Both the position numbers and the translations under genes were made by a program. The notes under the pieces are model-generated. The model was not told where the DNA came from, ran no database searches, and saw only the letters and a program-made list of their open reading frames with translations. Shown here in pieces: positions 26,101 to 34,734 of a stretch of 64,000 bases of DNA. This DNA is from Alphaproteobacteria bacterium. Its GTDB lineage: Bacteria > Pseudomonadota > Alphaproteobacteria > Bin65. Numbering within the stretch: the stretch's first letter is position 1; every line of letters starts with the position of its first letter. The stretch covers positions 1 through 64,000 of the forward strand of contig JAJEGH010000012.1 of the NCBI GenBank assembly GCA_022819985.1, in the 5' to 3' direction.

Positions 26101-28253
26101 GACGGGAAGACCCGAACCGCGTTCTCCTCCCGGCTCAACAACGCACTTTCTTCCAGCCAAGCGATGGCGCTGCGCACCCGCGTATCGTCGGTCGCCGAAT
26201 CCCGCTCGAACGCCTTGTCTTCGTCCTCGCCGAGGATTTCGCCGGCTGTGGCGACCACCTCGCCGCCCAGCCGTTTTTTCCGGTCCAGCCGGCGCAGCGC
26301 CCGCAGGATGCCGTGGATTTCCCGGCGGGTGAGGCGGGAACGCGCCGATAAGCCGAACTGGCGCTCGGCGTCGTCCGGCGTGTAGAACAGCACGCAGCGC
26401 GCCGGCGCCCGATCGCGCCCGGCGCGGCCCGCTTCCTGGAAATAGTTTTCCAGCGAGCCGGGAATATCGGCATGGATCACCAGCCGCACATCCGGCTTGT
26501 CGATGCCCATGCCGAAGGCGTTGGTCGCCGCGATGGCGCGCAGGTCGCCGCCGATGAAGCGCTGCTGCACGTCCTTTTTGGTCTCCGGCGGCCGGCCGCC
26601 GTGGAAATAGTCCGCCGCAACATCCTTCAGTTGCAGATATTCGGCGACTTCCTCCGTGCGCCGGCGGGTAGCGCAATAGACGATAGCGCCGCCCTCTCCA
26701 CCCGGCGGCAGATGCGATGTCAGAATTTGATGGATATGGTCGAATTTTTCGCCGCCCGATGTCCGGATCACCTCGAAGTCGAGGTTGGATCGTTCGGCGC
26801 CGCCGTCGAAGACTTTCAATTCGATTCCCAGCGTGTCGAGGAAATGCCGCGTTATATCATCGACGACATCTGGTTTGGCAGTTGCGGTCAGGCACAGCAC
26901 CGGCGGGACCGGCCCATCGCCCGCCTTCTTGCCGATAAAGCGGGCGACATAGAGATAATCGGGCCGGAAATCGTGGCCCCAGCGCGACAGGCAATGCGCC
27001 TCGTCCAAGACCCAGGCGCCGATCTCGCGCTGGTCGAGGGCGCGGCACACCGAGCGGGAACGCAGTTGTTCCGGCGCGATCAGCAGGATTGCCGCGTCAC
27101 CGAGGCGGACCCGGTCCAGCGCATCGGCCCGCTCGGGCATCGAGAGCAGCCCGTTGACCGTCACGCAGGAGCCGATGCCGCGTTTCTCCAGCCCGTCGAC
27201 CTGGTCCTTCATCAGCGCGACCAGCGGCGAGATAACGACCGTCAGCGCTCCGGTCTTGTCGTACCGCGACAGGGCCGGAATCTGGTAGCAGAGGGATTTG
27301 CCGGTCCCAGTCGGCAGAATCCCCAGCACATGCTCGCCCCGCATCGCCGCCTCGACGATGGCCCGCTGCATCGGGCGGCCGCTCTTCTCGTCCGCAGGCT
27401 CCGGCCGGAAACCGTCGAAGCCGAACCAACGCTTCAGTTCCTTGCCGGCGTCATGGCGTTCCCGGCACCAGCCGCAGGCAGAGTTGACACAGGGTGTGTC
27501 CCGAAGCCGGCGCACCAGCTTCCCGGCGTTCGGGAACTGGTGGCGCACCCAGGGCGGCATGACCGAATTGCCCCCGGCGACCGAGAGCCACGCCAGCGCG
27601 TAGGCCAGTGCCCAGCCGGCTTCGGGCGCGCCGTCCAGCACAGCGCGTCCCTGCACCTCGCAGGCGGCGCCTTCCAGCCGTTTGCCGATGGCCGCGCGCG
27701 CCTCGGCGTCCGAAGGCCGGAGCTTGTCGCCGCGAAGTTTGCGGAACAATGCATCGAGCGCATGGTCTATGCCCCGCGGCTCCGGCGTGCACAGCCGGTG
27801 CCACGCCGCGAGCAGGTCCGGATCGGCCCCGGCCAGCGTCTTGCGCTCGTCGCAGAACAGTTTGAGCGCCAGTTCGGAATCGAGCGCCGGGTCGTTCCGC
27901 TGGCTGCGGACAAGGCCGCCGTCCTTATAGTGCTTGACCAGGCTGTGATAGCGATAGCGCGGAAAGGCGAGCGGGCTGAGCCGCAACGTATCGACGGCCG
28001 GCAGCCTGAGCAGGCGCAGATCGGGGTTTGCCGCCGTGAGGAAAGGCAGATCGTGTTCGATCAGGTTATGGCCGAGAAGGAAATCCGCGCTGGCGGCAAG
28101 CGCATCGAGCTTCTGCAACGCCGCCGCTAGTCCGTCGCCGGAATGCGTCAGCCGCTCGCCGGTATCCGACCGAATCGCCCCGAATGCATGAATCCTACGG
28201 TCCTGCACGCCGACTTCGAGGTCGAGCGACAGCGCACGAAATTCGAAGGTCAC
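23115..28253 (-). CDS. Exonuclease-RecQ-UvrD triple-domain helicase
   Basis: 1712-residue DNA-processing fusion. Residues 1-135 resemble a DEDD 3'-5' exonuclease: D11/E13 in SLDLEVG, D68 in GHNLIEHDLPFL, D125 in DPALDSELA; the His of the DEDDh type appears replaced by N120. A C255-x4-C260-x2-C263-x3-H267 cluster follows. Residues 290-640 are a RecQ SF2 core: PTGTGKSLCYQ, DEAHCLSRWGHDFR, QEAGRAGRD. A helical linker leads to a UvrD/Rep SF1 helicase from about 1085: LAGPGSGKTR, DEYQD (1227-1231), GDDDQNIYAFNGAS, TAHRAKGLEFDHV, YVAMTRAR. The start is GTG. Its stop lies seven bases before the mutM stub, which suggests an ancestral helicase-mutM operon. It is likely a repair or genome-defence enzyme. 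Confidence 0.88.
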   Translation of the reverse strand: MTFEFRALSLDLEVGVQDRRIHAFGAIRSDTGERLTHSGDGLAAALQKLDALAASADFLLGHNLIEHDLPFLTAANPDLRLLRLPAVDTLRLSPLAFPRYRYHSLVKHYKDGGLVRSQRNDPALDSELALKLFCDERKTLAGADPDLLAAWHRLCTPEPRGIDHALDALFRKLRGDKLRPSDAEARAAIGKRLEGAACEVQGRAVLDGAPEAGWALAYALAWLSVAGGNSVMPPWVRHQFPNAGKLVRRLRDTPCVNSACGWCRERHDAGKELKRWFGFDGFRPEPADEKSGRPMQRAIVEAAMRGEHVLGILPTGTGKSLCYQIPALSRYDKTGALTVVISPLVALMKDQVDGLEKRGIGSCVTVNGLLSMPERADALDRVRLGDAAILLIAPEQLRSRSVCRALDQREIGAWVLDEAHCLSRWGHDFRPDYLYVARFIGKKAGDGPVPPVLCLTATAKPDVVDDITRHFLDTLGIELKVFDGGAERSNLDFEVIRTSGGEKFDHIHQILTSHLPPGGEGGAIVYCATRRRTEEVAEYLQLKDVAADYFHGGRPPETKKDVQQRFIGGDLRAIAATNAFGMGIDKPDVRLVIHADIPGSLENYFQEAGRAGRDRAPARCVLFYTPDDAERQFGLSARSRLTRREIHGILRALRRLDRKKRLGGEVVATAGEILGEDEDKAFERDSATDDTRVRSAIAWLEESALLSREENAVRVFPSSLRVDSIEAARARLEKGAIADSYRKQLLRIACALIEADADESLTTDELMGVSGLSPEGVRGALYDLERFGVASNDTALTAFVHAGVARSSRRRLDEAEALETALIAHMREAAPDLERGETEPLHLRIATQTLRDAGLAEPLPERLWRIVRGLSYDGRGEDGAGGSLSIRKQDAETVRVTLRREWAKLEETAQIRRKAARRLLDHLIDCLPDGSRGTDLLAKTTLGKLLQAIESDLILKDSVRNPDKLLDRALLWLHEMEISRLNKGLAVFRPAMTIRLRKTERHGFSGADFEPLDLHYKGQVLQIHVMAEFAERGLAAMRDALRLATDYFNLKETDFLEKWLPGRDSEIGRQTTPESWRDIVESLRNPDQRRIVAERKQTNVLVLAGPGSGKTRVLVHRIAYLVRVRRENPRGILALAYNRHAAVDIRRRLDELIGDDARGVTVLTCHGLAMRLAGASFTGRAERPDDDMFNDILRRAMDVLRGKGLPPDEADEQRDRLLAGFRWILVDEYQDINEEQYELIAALAGRTLDDEDSKLTLFAVGDDDQNIYAFNGASVEFIRRFEADYGPKPAYLTANYRSTGHIIAAANAMIAPARERMKREHPIRIDRAREKDPPGGAWEKLDGVSSGEVQILPAGPDPATQAQAVMTELKRLQGRARNRGGDWDWSRCAIIAREWKYLDPVRAFCEAHGIPAQMGDEEIPRFWRLRETRAFVEWLRRRKPRIVDSAALRSRLAECASNPWNDLLAEAVEEYALETGGTETPVDHFIEWLAEWGRDIRRRQRGLLLVTAHRAKGLEFDHVAVLDGGWDRPGRNEDRDAPRRLYYVAMTRARQTLTLAWFDGPHRLLDALRGNRAVTRREPAKLPPAPATLRYRYIRPGLDEIDLGFAGRRGGRDPVHRAIAKLTPGVLLETRIAEGGRWLLLDGNRRVVGRLFKEFKPPPGMRCRSAEVLAVVGWSREASRPEFRVAAKCESWEIVVPELVFEPADDSGANGR

Positions 28254-28522
28254 AGATTTCTTGCCTTTGCCGTTTTGCCCGTTCCCGGCAGCGCAATGAA
28301 ACTACGCTATGTCGACGCGCTCAGCCTCTCTGTCTAGGCCATGCAGCAGGTGACGGCGGCGCCCGGCGTCGGAGCGTGCAGTTCGGCACGTTCGCTCCGC
28401 CGATGCCGCGCGCCGGAATCCTCTCGGAACTGTGAACCGCGCTGCATAGCACGGCCCGCTGAATCGTTGCCGGCAATCGCCATATCGATTCGAGGAACGG
28501 ACATTCAGACGAGGACAGAATC

Positions 28523-28789
28523 ATGCACGCCTCTTCAACCCGATACGACCGCGATCCCGTGCGCCGGCTTGTGCCGCCGGGCCGGTTCGCAGCCGTCGCT
28601 TTGGCGGCGGTCCTGCTGGCGGCCTGCCAGGGCAACGCGCTGACCGGCGGCGAGCGGATCGGCGGGACCGCCTCCGCCGACAGTGCGGCGAGCGCCGCGC
28701 CGGGCGCCGGCGACCGGTTCGGCAGGATCGTCTCCACCGCCGACAGCAGGAAGCGCGCGATCTACGGCGGCCCGGGCAACCAGAGGTAG
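28523..28789 (+). CDS. Small predicted lipoprotein
   Basis: 88 residues. The basic N-terminus is followed by a hydrophobic stretch and a lipobox (AAVALAAVLLAACQG, Cys near residue 36), so it should be lipid-anchored in the cell envelope. The mature part, about 50 residues, is Gly/Ala/Ser-rich with no known domain and ends RAIYGGPGNQR. GAGGA precedes the ATG at a good distance. It converges on the ABC transporter operon. A real gene is likely but the function is unknown. Confidence 0.6.
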   Translation: MHASSTRYDRDPVRRLVPPGRFAAVALAAVLLAACQGNALTGGERIGGTASADSAASAAPGAGDRFGRIVSTADSRKRAIYGGPGNQR

Positions 28790-28826
28790 CCGCGCCCGCC
28801 GGCATCCCCGCCACGGGCCGCGTCGC

Positions 28827-29858
28827 TCAGCCATCGGCCGTCCCGCGGGCCGGTGCGCCGACGATCCGGCCCTCCTCCACCGCGTGACAGGCGACGGTGG
28901 CGCCGTCGGGGCCGCCGGCCGTGCGGAGTTCGGGGCGCTCGGTGCGGCAGCGCTCGTTGGCGTGCGGGCAGCGCGGATGGAAGGCGCAGCCGCTCGGCGG
29001 GTCGATCGGGCTGGGAACCTCGCCGGCTACCGCCTCGCGGTCGCGCCCGGTCATGCCGAGGTCGGGGATCGTTTCCAGCAGCAGCTGCGTATAGGGGTGC
29101 TGCGGCGCGGCGAACAGGGCGGCGGCGTCCGCGACCTCGACGAAGCGGCCGAGATACATCACCGCGATCCGGTCCGACATGTGATGGACGACCGCGAGAT
29201 CGTGGCTGATGAACAGGTAGGTCAGGCCGAGATCGTCCTGCAAGTCGCGCATCAGGTTGAGGATCTGGGCCTGGACCGACACGTCGAGCGCCGAGGTCGG
29301 CTCGTCGCACAGGATCAGGTCCGGCTTGCTGGCGAGCGCCCGGGCGATCGAGATGCGCTGGCGCTGGCCGCCGGAGAATTCGTGCGGATATTTCTCGCCG
29401 TCGGCGCCGGCGAGGCCGACCTGTTCGAGCAGCCCGTCGACCTGCCGGCCGGTTTCGCGCGCATCGCCGGCGATGCCGAACGCCCGGATCGGCTCGGCGA
29501 TGATGTCCCGCACCCGCCAACGCGGGTTGAGCGAGGCCTGCGGGTCCTGGAAGATCATGGTGAGGCGCCGGCGGATCGCCCGCGTCCGGTCTTTCGCCGC
29601 GGTCACGTCGCGGCCGTCGATGGCGACCCGGCCCCGGGTCGGCCGGTAGAGGCCGGCGATCAACCGGGCGACGGTGGACTTGCCGCAGCCCGATTCGCCG
29701 ACCACCGACAGGGTGACGCCCTTGCCGATGGCGAAGCTTACGCCGTCCACCGCCTTCAGCACCTTCGGCCGGCGGCCCATCGCCCGCTCGGCGACCGGCA
29801 GCGGCAGGCGGAAATGGACCGCCAGGTCCTCGACTTCCAGGAGCGCCGTCTCAGCCAT
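28827..29858 (-). CDS. dppF: Peptide/nickel ABC transporter ATPase, DppF type
   Basis: 343-residue cytoplasmic ATPase, the last gene of the transporter operon. It has Walker A GESGCGKSTVARLIAG, the Q-loop FQDPQASLNPRW, the signature FSGGQRQRISIARAL and Walker B LILCDEPTSALDVS. The C-terminal oligopeptide-type extension has the Fe-S-like cysteine pattern (GCAFHPRCPHANERC...VACHAVEEG) found in Opp/Dpp ATPases. It overlaps the dppD-type gene by eight bases. The DppF type pairs with the DppD type to power the permeases. Confidence 0.93.
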   Translation of the reverse strand: MAETALLEVEDLAVHFRLPLPVAERAMGRRPKVLKAVDGVSFAIGKGVTLSVVGESGCGKSTVARLIAGLYRPTRGRVAIDGRDVTAAKDRTRAIRRRLTMIFQDPQASLNPRWRVRDIIAEPIRAFGIAGDARETGRQVDGLLEQVGLAGADGEKYPHEFSGGQRQRISIARALASKPDLILCDEPTSALDVSVQAQILNLMRDLQDDLGLTYLFISHDLAVVHHMSDRIAVMYLGRFVEVADAAALFAAPQHPYTQLLLETIPDLGMTGRDREAVAGEVPSPIDPPSGCAFHPRCPHANERCRTERPELRTAGGPDGATVACHAVEEGRIVGAPARGTADG

Positions 29859-30924
29859 CGGCCGCCGCGCTTTCCGCCCCGGCCGTCCCGATGCCGGCTT
29901 CCGGCCCCGCCGCCCCGGATCTATCGGGCCAGCGCGGCGAATACTGCCAGCAGGCGGCGCTCGTCGTCCGGCCGTCCATCATCGCCGGCCGCTCGGCCCG
30001 GCACAGGTCGCGGACCTCCGGGCAGCGCGGGGCGAAGGCGCAGCCCACCGGCACCGCGCCGACCCGCGGCATGGCGCCCCTTATCTGGGGCAGCCGGCCG
30101 ACCCGTTCGCCGATTGTCGGGATCGAGCCCATCAGGCCGTGGGAATAGGGGTGGGAGGCGTTGCGCACGACCTCGGCGACCGTGCCGTCCTCGATCACCC
30201 GGCCGGCATACATGACCGCGACCCGGTCCGCCGTCTCGGCGATCACGCCCATGTCGTGGGTGATCAGCATGACCGCCGTGCCGTGCTCCCGGCACAGCCG
30301 CTTGAGCACGCCGATGATCTGGGCCTGGATCGAAACGTCGAGCGCCGTCGTCGGCTCGTCGGCAATGATGAGCCGCGGGTTGGCGCACAGCGCCAGCGCG
30401 ATCACGACCCGCTGGCGCATGCCGCCGCTGAATTCGTGCGGATAGGCGCCGAGCCGCGAAGCCGCCGCCGGGATGCCGACCTCGTCGAGCAGTTCGACCG
30501 CCCGCTTCTCCGCCGCGTCCGCGCCGAGGTCCATATGGGTGCGGATGGTCTCGGTGAGTTGGAAGCCGATGGTGTAGAGCGGGTTCAGGCTGGTCAGCGG
30601 GTCCTGGAAGATGACGCCGATCCGCGCCCCGCGGATCCGGCGCAGCGCGTCGCCGGAGAGGCCGTCGATCCGCGCGCCGTCGAACCAGACCTCGCCGTCG
30701 TCGATCCGCGCCGGCGGCTCGAGGAGCCCGATCACGGCGAGGCCGGTGATCGACTTGCCGGCCCCGGATTCGCCGACCACGCCGAGAACCTCGCCCTCTT
30801 TCACATGCAGGTCGACGCCGTTCAGGATCGAAAGATGGCCGCGCCGGGTCGGCAGGCCGACCTTGAGGTCGCGCACGTCGAGCAGCGTCCTGGGGAGCAG
30901 CGCGGATGTCGTGCCTCCGGTCAT
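29851..30924 (-). CDS. dppD: Peptide/nickel ABC transporter ATPase, DppD type
   Basis: 357-residue ATPase. It shows GESGAGKSITGLAVIG, FQDPLTSLNPLYTIG, FSGGMRQRVVIALAL and LIIADEPTTALDVSIQAQI, then the C-terminal four-cysteine extension (GCAFAPRCPEVRDLC). The order dppB-dppC-dppD-dppF is standard. Its ATG shares one base with the stop of the permease gene before it (TGATG), so the proteins are made in coupled fashion. A Gly/Ala-rich tail of about 25 residues ends the protein. Confidence 0.93.
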   Translation of the reverse strand: MTGGTTSALLPRTLLDVRDLKVGLPTRRGHLSILNGVDLHVKEGEVLGVVGESGAGKSITGLAVIGLLEPPARIDDGEVWFDGARIDGLSGDALRRIRGARIGVIFQDPLTSLNPLYTIGFQLTETIRTHMDLGADAAEKRAVELLDEVGIPAAASRLGAYPHEFSGGMRQRVVIALALCANPRLIIADEPTTALDVSIQAQIIGVLKRLCREHGTAVMLITHDMGVIAETADRVAVMYAGRVIEDGTVAEVVRNASHPYSHGLMGSIPTIGERVGRLPQIRGAMPRVGAVPVGCAFAPRCPEVRDLCRAERPAMMDGRTTSAACWQYSPRWPDRSGAAGPEAGIGTAGAESAAADG

Positions 30925-31895
30925 CAGCGCAGCTTCGGGTTAAGGGCGTCGCGCAGCCAGTCGCCCAGCAGGTTGACGGCGAGCACGAGCAGCACGAGGG
31001 CCAGCGCCGGGAACAGGGTGATCCACCACTGGCCGGAGAACAGGAACTCCTGGCCGACCCGGATCAGCGTGCCGAGCGAGGGCTGGGTCGGCGGAATGCC
31101 GACGCCGAGGAAGGAGAGCGTCGCCTCGGTGATGACGGCGAGCGCAAGGTCGATGGTGCCGATCACCAGCACCGGCCCCATCGTGTTGGGCAAAACGTGG
31201 CGCAGCATGATGCGCCACGACGGGATGCCGATCACCCGCGCCGCCGCGACATAGTCCTTGGACTTCTCCACCAGCGTCGCCGAGCGCACGACGCGGGCAT
31301 ATTGCGGCCAGGCCGAGATGCCGATGGCGAAGATCAGGACGTAGATCGCGAAGGTCGCATCGGTCTTGATGTCGGTGCCGGCGAAGATCGCCCGGGCGAC
31401 CCCGTCGACCATCAGCGCGACCAGGATCGAGGGCAGGGTGAGCTGCACGTCGGCGGCCCGCATCACCGTGCTCTCGTACCAGCCGCCGAAATAGCCCGAA
31501 GTCACGCCGAGGCCGACGCCGAGCACGACCGAGAAGATGACGGCGCTGAAGCCGACGATGAGCGAGAGCCGACTGCCGTAGAGAATGGTCGAGAAGATGT
31601 CCCGGCCCTGGTTGTCGGTGCCGAGGACGTAGCTCCAGTCGCCGCCCTCGATCCAGGCGGGCGGCTTCTCCGCGTCGCCCAGGCTCAGGGTCGAAGGGTC
31701 GAATGGCGTGTGCGGCGCGAGCCAGTCGGCAAAGGCGGCGCCGAAGAAATAGAGCAGGGTTACGATCGCCGCGGTGACGACGACGGGATTGCGCCGGAAG
31801 CTGTAGGCGAGGTCGCTGTCGGCGCCGCGATACAGCGCGCCGAGCAGGCGGCCGGCGATCCCGGGGGCGGTTCCGGTTGCCGGGCGGGCCGTCAT
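30924..31895 (-). CDS. dppC: Peptide/nickel ABC transporter permease, DppC type
   Basis: 323-residue inner-membrane permease. The N-terminal cytoplasmic stretch is followed by the first membrane segment (VVVTAAIVTLLYFFGAAFA) and an extracytoplasmic domain containing LGTDNQGRDIFSTILYGSR, the strongly conserved start of DppC/OppC proteins. Five more segments surround the EAA loop (AARVIGIPSWRIMLRHVLPNT). The ATG overlaps the DppB-type stop by four bases (ATGA). Confidence 0.93.
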   Translation of the reverse strand: MTARPATGTAPGIAGRLLGALYRGADSDLAYSFRRNPVVVTAAIVTLLYFFGAAFADWLAPHTPFDPSTLSLGDAEKPPAWIEGGDWSYVLGTDNQGRDIFSTILYGSRLSLIVGFSAVIFSVVLGVGLGVTSGYFGGWYESTVMRAADVQLTLPSILVALMVDGVARAIFAGTDIKTDATFAIYVLIFAIGISAWPQYARVVRSATLVEKSKDYVAAARVIGIPSWRIMLRHVLPNTMGPVLVIGTIDLALAVITEATLSFLGVGIPPTQPSLGTLIRVGQEFLFSGQWWITLFPALALVLLVLAVNLLGDWLRDALNPKLR

Positions 31896-32881
31896 GCCGT
31901 GCCCCGGCCGCGCTGGGCCGAGACGCGCAGCCGCGGATCGACGGCGGCGTAGAGCAGGTCGACGACCAGGTTGATCGCGACGAAGGCGATGGCGGCGAGC
32001 AGCAGATAGGCGCCCATGATCGGCACGTCGGCGAATTCGACGCCCTGGATGAACAGCAGGCCCATGCCGGGCCACTGGAAGACGGTCTCGGTGATGATCG
32101 AGAACGCGATCAGCGTGCCGATCTGCAGGCCGGCGATGGTGATGACCGGCACCATCGTGTTCTTCAGCGCATGGCCGAAATTGACCGCGCGGCGCGACAG
32201 GCCGCGAGCGCGGGCGAACTTGATGTAGTCGGTGCGCAGCACCTCGAGCATTTCGGCGCGCACCAGGCGCAGGATGATGGTGAGCTGAAACAGGCCGAGG
32301 GTGATCGCCGGCAGGATGATGGCGAGCCAGCCCGAGCCGGTGAGCAGGCCGCTGTCCCAGTCGCCGATGCGCACCGTGTCGCCGCGGCCGAAGGAGGGCA
32401 GCCATTCCAGGCTGACCGAGAAGATGTAGATGAGCAGGATGCCGATGACGAAGGTCGGCAGCGACACCCCGACCAGCGACACGGTGAGCACGAAGCGGCT
32501 GAGCCAGCTGTCGCGCCGCAGGCCGGTAAAGACGCCGAGCCCGATGCCGGCCGCCAATGCGATGATCGCCGAGACGAAGACCAGTTCCAGCGTCGCCGGC
32601 ATGCGCTCGAGGATCAGGTCGGAGACCTTGCGTTGGAACTGGTAGGAGATGCCGAACTCGCCCTCCGCCGCGTTGCCGACGAAACGCAGGAACTGCACGA
32701 GCACCGAATCGTTCAGGCCGAGCCGCTCGCGCAGTTCCTCGCGGTCTTCCAGCGTCGCTTCCTGCCCGACCATGTTGTTGATCGGGTCGCCGACGTAATT
32801 GAAGATCACGAAGGACAGCAGCGCGACCACCAGCAGAACGCCGATGGCCTGGAACACGCGGTTGACGAGATAGCTGAACAT
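31892..32881 (-). CDS. dppB: Peptide/nickel ABC transporter permease, DppB type
   Basis: 329-residue inner-membrane permease with six hydrophobic segments. It has the N-terminal signature of the OppB/DppB family (YLVNRVFQAIGVLLVVALLSF) and the EAA motif region (FARARGLSRRAVNFGHALKNT) near residue 225, which contacts the ATPases. TETVFQWPGMGLLFIQ is also typical. It is the first membrane gene after the substrate-binding protein, separated by a 134-bp gap with no gene. Confidence 0.93.
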   Translation of the reverse strand: MFSYLVNRVFQAIGVLLVVALLSFVIFNYVGDPINNMVGQEATLEDREELRERLGLNDSVLVQFLRFVGNAAEGEFGISYQFQRKVSDLILERMPATLELVFVSAIIALAAGIGLGVFTGLRRDSWLSRFVLTVSLVGVSLPTFVIGILLIYIFSVSLEWLPSFGRGDTVRIGDWDSGLLTGSGWLAIILPAITLGLFQLTIILRLVRAEMLEVLRTDYIKFARARGLSRRAVNFGHALKNTMVPVITIAGLQIGTLIAFSIITETVFQWPGMGLLFIQGVEFADVPIMGAYLLLAAIAFVAINLVVDLLYAAVDPRLRVSAQRGRGTA

Positions 32882-33015
32882 GGCCGCTCAGGTTTCCGGC
32901 CGGAAGCCGACCTGCGATCCCCTATCGCAAAAGCAGTCCGCCGGCCGCCGGTCCCGCAGGGTGCGGAGCCGGAGGCCGGCGGACGGAACGCCGGGTGCGG
33001 TTTCCCGCTCGCCGG

Positions 33016-34593
33016 TTACTTGCTCATCTTCGCCCAGCGGAAGTGCGGGGAATCGTCGGCCCGGATCGGCAGGTCGAGCTTTTTCGACATGCCCCACACG
33101 ATCACCTGGTGGTGCAGCGGCAGATAGGCGTTGGCGCCTTTCACATGCTTCCACGCCTCGGCGATCATCGCGTCGCGCTTCTTGAGATCGACCGTGACCG
33201 GCATGGCGTCGGTCAGCTCGTCGACCCGCGGATTGGCGTAGCCGGTTGCGTTCCACGGCCCCTTCGAGTGGTAGAGGTAGGTGAACACATAATGGCTATC
33301 GAGCGTCGGCACGCCCCAGCCCAGCATGTAGAAGTCGGTCACCCGCTTCTGGATCTTGGGGAAGTGCTTGGACTTCGGAATCGCGTCCAGATTGACCTTG
33401 ATGCCGACCTTGCCGAGCATGCCGACGACCGCGATGCAGATCTTCTCGTCGTTGTTGTAGCGGTTGTTCGGGCAGTCCAGCCGGACGGTGAAGCCGTTCG
33501 GATAGCCCGCCTCGGCGAGCAGTGCCTTGGCCTTGGCCGGATCGTAGGACGGCCGCTCGTTCAGGGCCTTCGTATAGCCGTGGACGCCCGGCGAGGTGAT
33601 GATGCCGGCCGGCACGGCGAGGCCGCGCATCACGACCTTGCGGATCGCCGCAATATCGATCGCCCGGTACATGGCTTCGCGTACCTTGGCGTCGGCGAAC
33701 GGATTCTTGCCCTTGACGTCGGAGGTCCGCAATTCCTTCACGCCCGTGTCGAGGCCGAGGAAGATGGTCCGGATCTGCGGCGTCTGGACGACCTTCAGCT
33801 TGGCGCTGCGGCCGATGCGGTTGAGATCCTGGAACGGCGGATCGAGCACGAAATCGACCTGACCGGAGAGCAGCGCCGCGACCCGGGTCGCGGCGTTCTT
33901 GATCGGTGTGTAGACGATCTCGTCGACATTGCCGCCGGCGTCGTTCCAGCCCCACCAGTCCGGGTTGCGCACCAGGATGGTGCGGACGCCCGGCTCGCGC
34001 AGCTTCAGCTTGTAGGGCCCGGTGCCGTTGGCGTGGCGCGCGGCGTAGCTCTCTTCGTTGTTCTTGAAGTCCAGCGGCTTCTCGACCTTGTGCTTCTTGG
34101 CCCAGGCCGCCGACATGATGCCGATCTGGGTCAGCTGGTTGGGCAGGATCGGGTTCGGCCCCTTGGTGACGAGTTGTACGGTGTGGCTGTCGACCTTCTT
34201 CGCCTCGACGACGCTCTTGACATAGTTCTTGAAGTCCGAGGTCGGCAGCTTGATGCGCTTCATGGTGAAGACGACATCGTCAGCGGTGAAGGGCGAGCCG
34301 TCATGGAATTTGACGCCCTTGCGCAGCTTGAACTCCCACACATTCGGCTTGCCTGCGACGGTGGACCAGCTCGTGGCCAGCGCGGGAATCAGTTTCATGG
34401 ACGGATCGCGGAAGACCAGCCCCTCGTAGATCTGCAGGGTCGCCGAATTGGTCGGGCCCTCGTTCTGGGAATGGGGGTCTGCGGTCAGGGCGTCGCCCTG
34501 GCTCGCCCATTTCAGGACATTCTTGGCCGACGCCGGCACGGCGGCGACCGCGACGGCTGCGACAACCGCCGCCGCTGTCATCAATCGATTCAT
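33016..34593 (-). CDS. Periplasmic substrate-binding protein of the peptide ABC transporter (SBP family 5)
   Basis: 525 residues. A clean signal peptide (MNRLMTAAAVVAAVAVAAVPASA, cleavage about residue 23) leads into KNVLKWASQGDALTADPHSQNEG and the family-5 motif WEFKLRKGVKFHDGSPFTADDVVFTMKR (given in two parts in the protein). GGAGGGG lies close before the ATG at 34593, which settles the start. It heads the dppBCDF-type genes. Family-5 proteins bind oligopeptides, nickel, glutathione or opines; the ligand cannot be inferred, although the nearby epoxide hydrolase hints at a non-peptide compound. Confidence 0.92.
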   Translation of the reverse strand: MNRLMTAAAVVAAVAVAAVPASAKNVLKWASQGDALTADPHSQNEGPTNSATLQIYEGLVFRDPSMKLIPALATSWSTVAGKPNVWEFKLRKGVKFHDGSPFTADDVVFTMKRIKLPTSDFKNYVKSVVEAKKVDSHTVQLVTKGPNPILPNQLTQIGIMSAAWAKKHKVEKPLDFKNNEESYAARHANGTGPYKLKLREPGVRTILVRNPDWWGWNDAGGNVDEIVYTPIKNAATRVAALLSGQVDFVLDPPFQDLNRIGRSAKLKVVQTPQIRTIFLGLDTGVKELRTSDVKGKNPFADAKVREAMYRAIDIAAIRKVVMRGLAVPAGIITSPGVHGYTKALNERPSYDPAKAKALLAEAGYPNGFTVRLDCPNNRYNNDEKICIAVVGMLGKVGIKVNLDAIPKSKHFPKIQKRVTDFYMLGWGVPTLDSHYVFTYLYHSKGPWNATGYANPRVDELTDAMPVTVDLKKRDAMIAEAWKHVKGANAYLPLHHQVIVWGMSKKLDLPIRADDSPHFRWAKMSK

Positions 34594-34734
34594 CGTTACC
34601 CCTCCAGGGTGCTTGACGTTGCAGAGTTTCGTTCGCCCGGCGGCCCGGCGCAGCGCGCAGGGCGGCAATCTTAGTCAAACTTGATGCGTGCGTCACCAAG
34701 GAATCGGCGCGCAGGTCGGGCGTTCAACCCCTTG

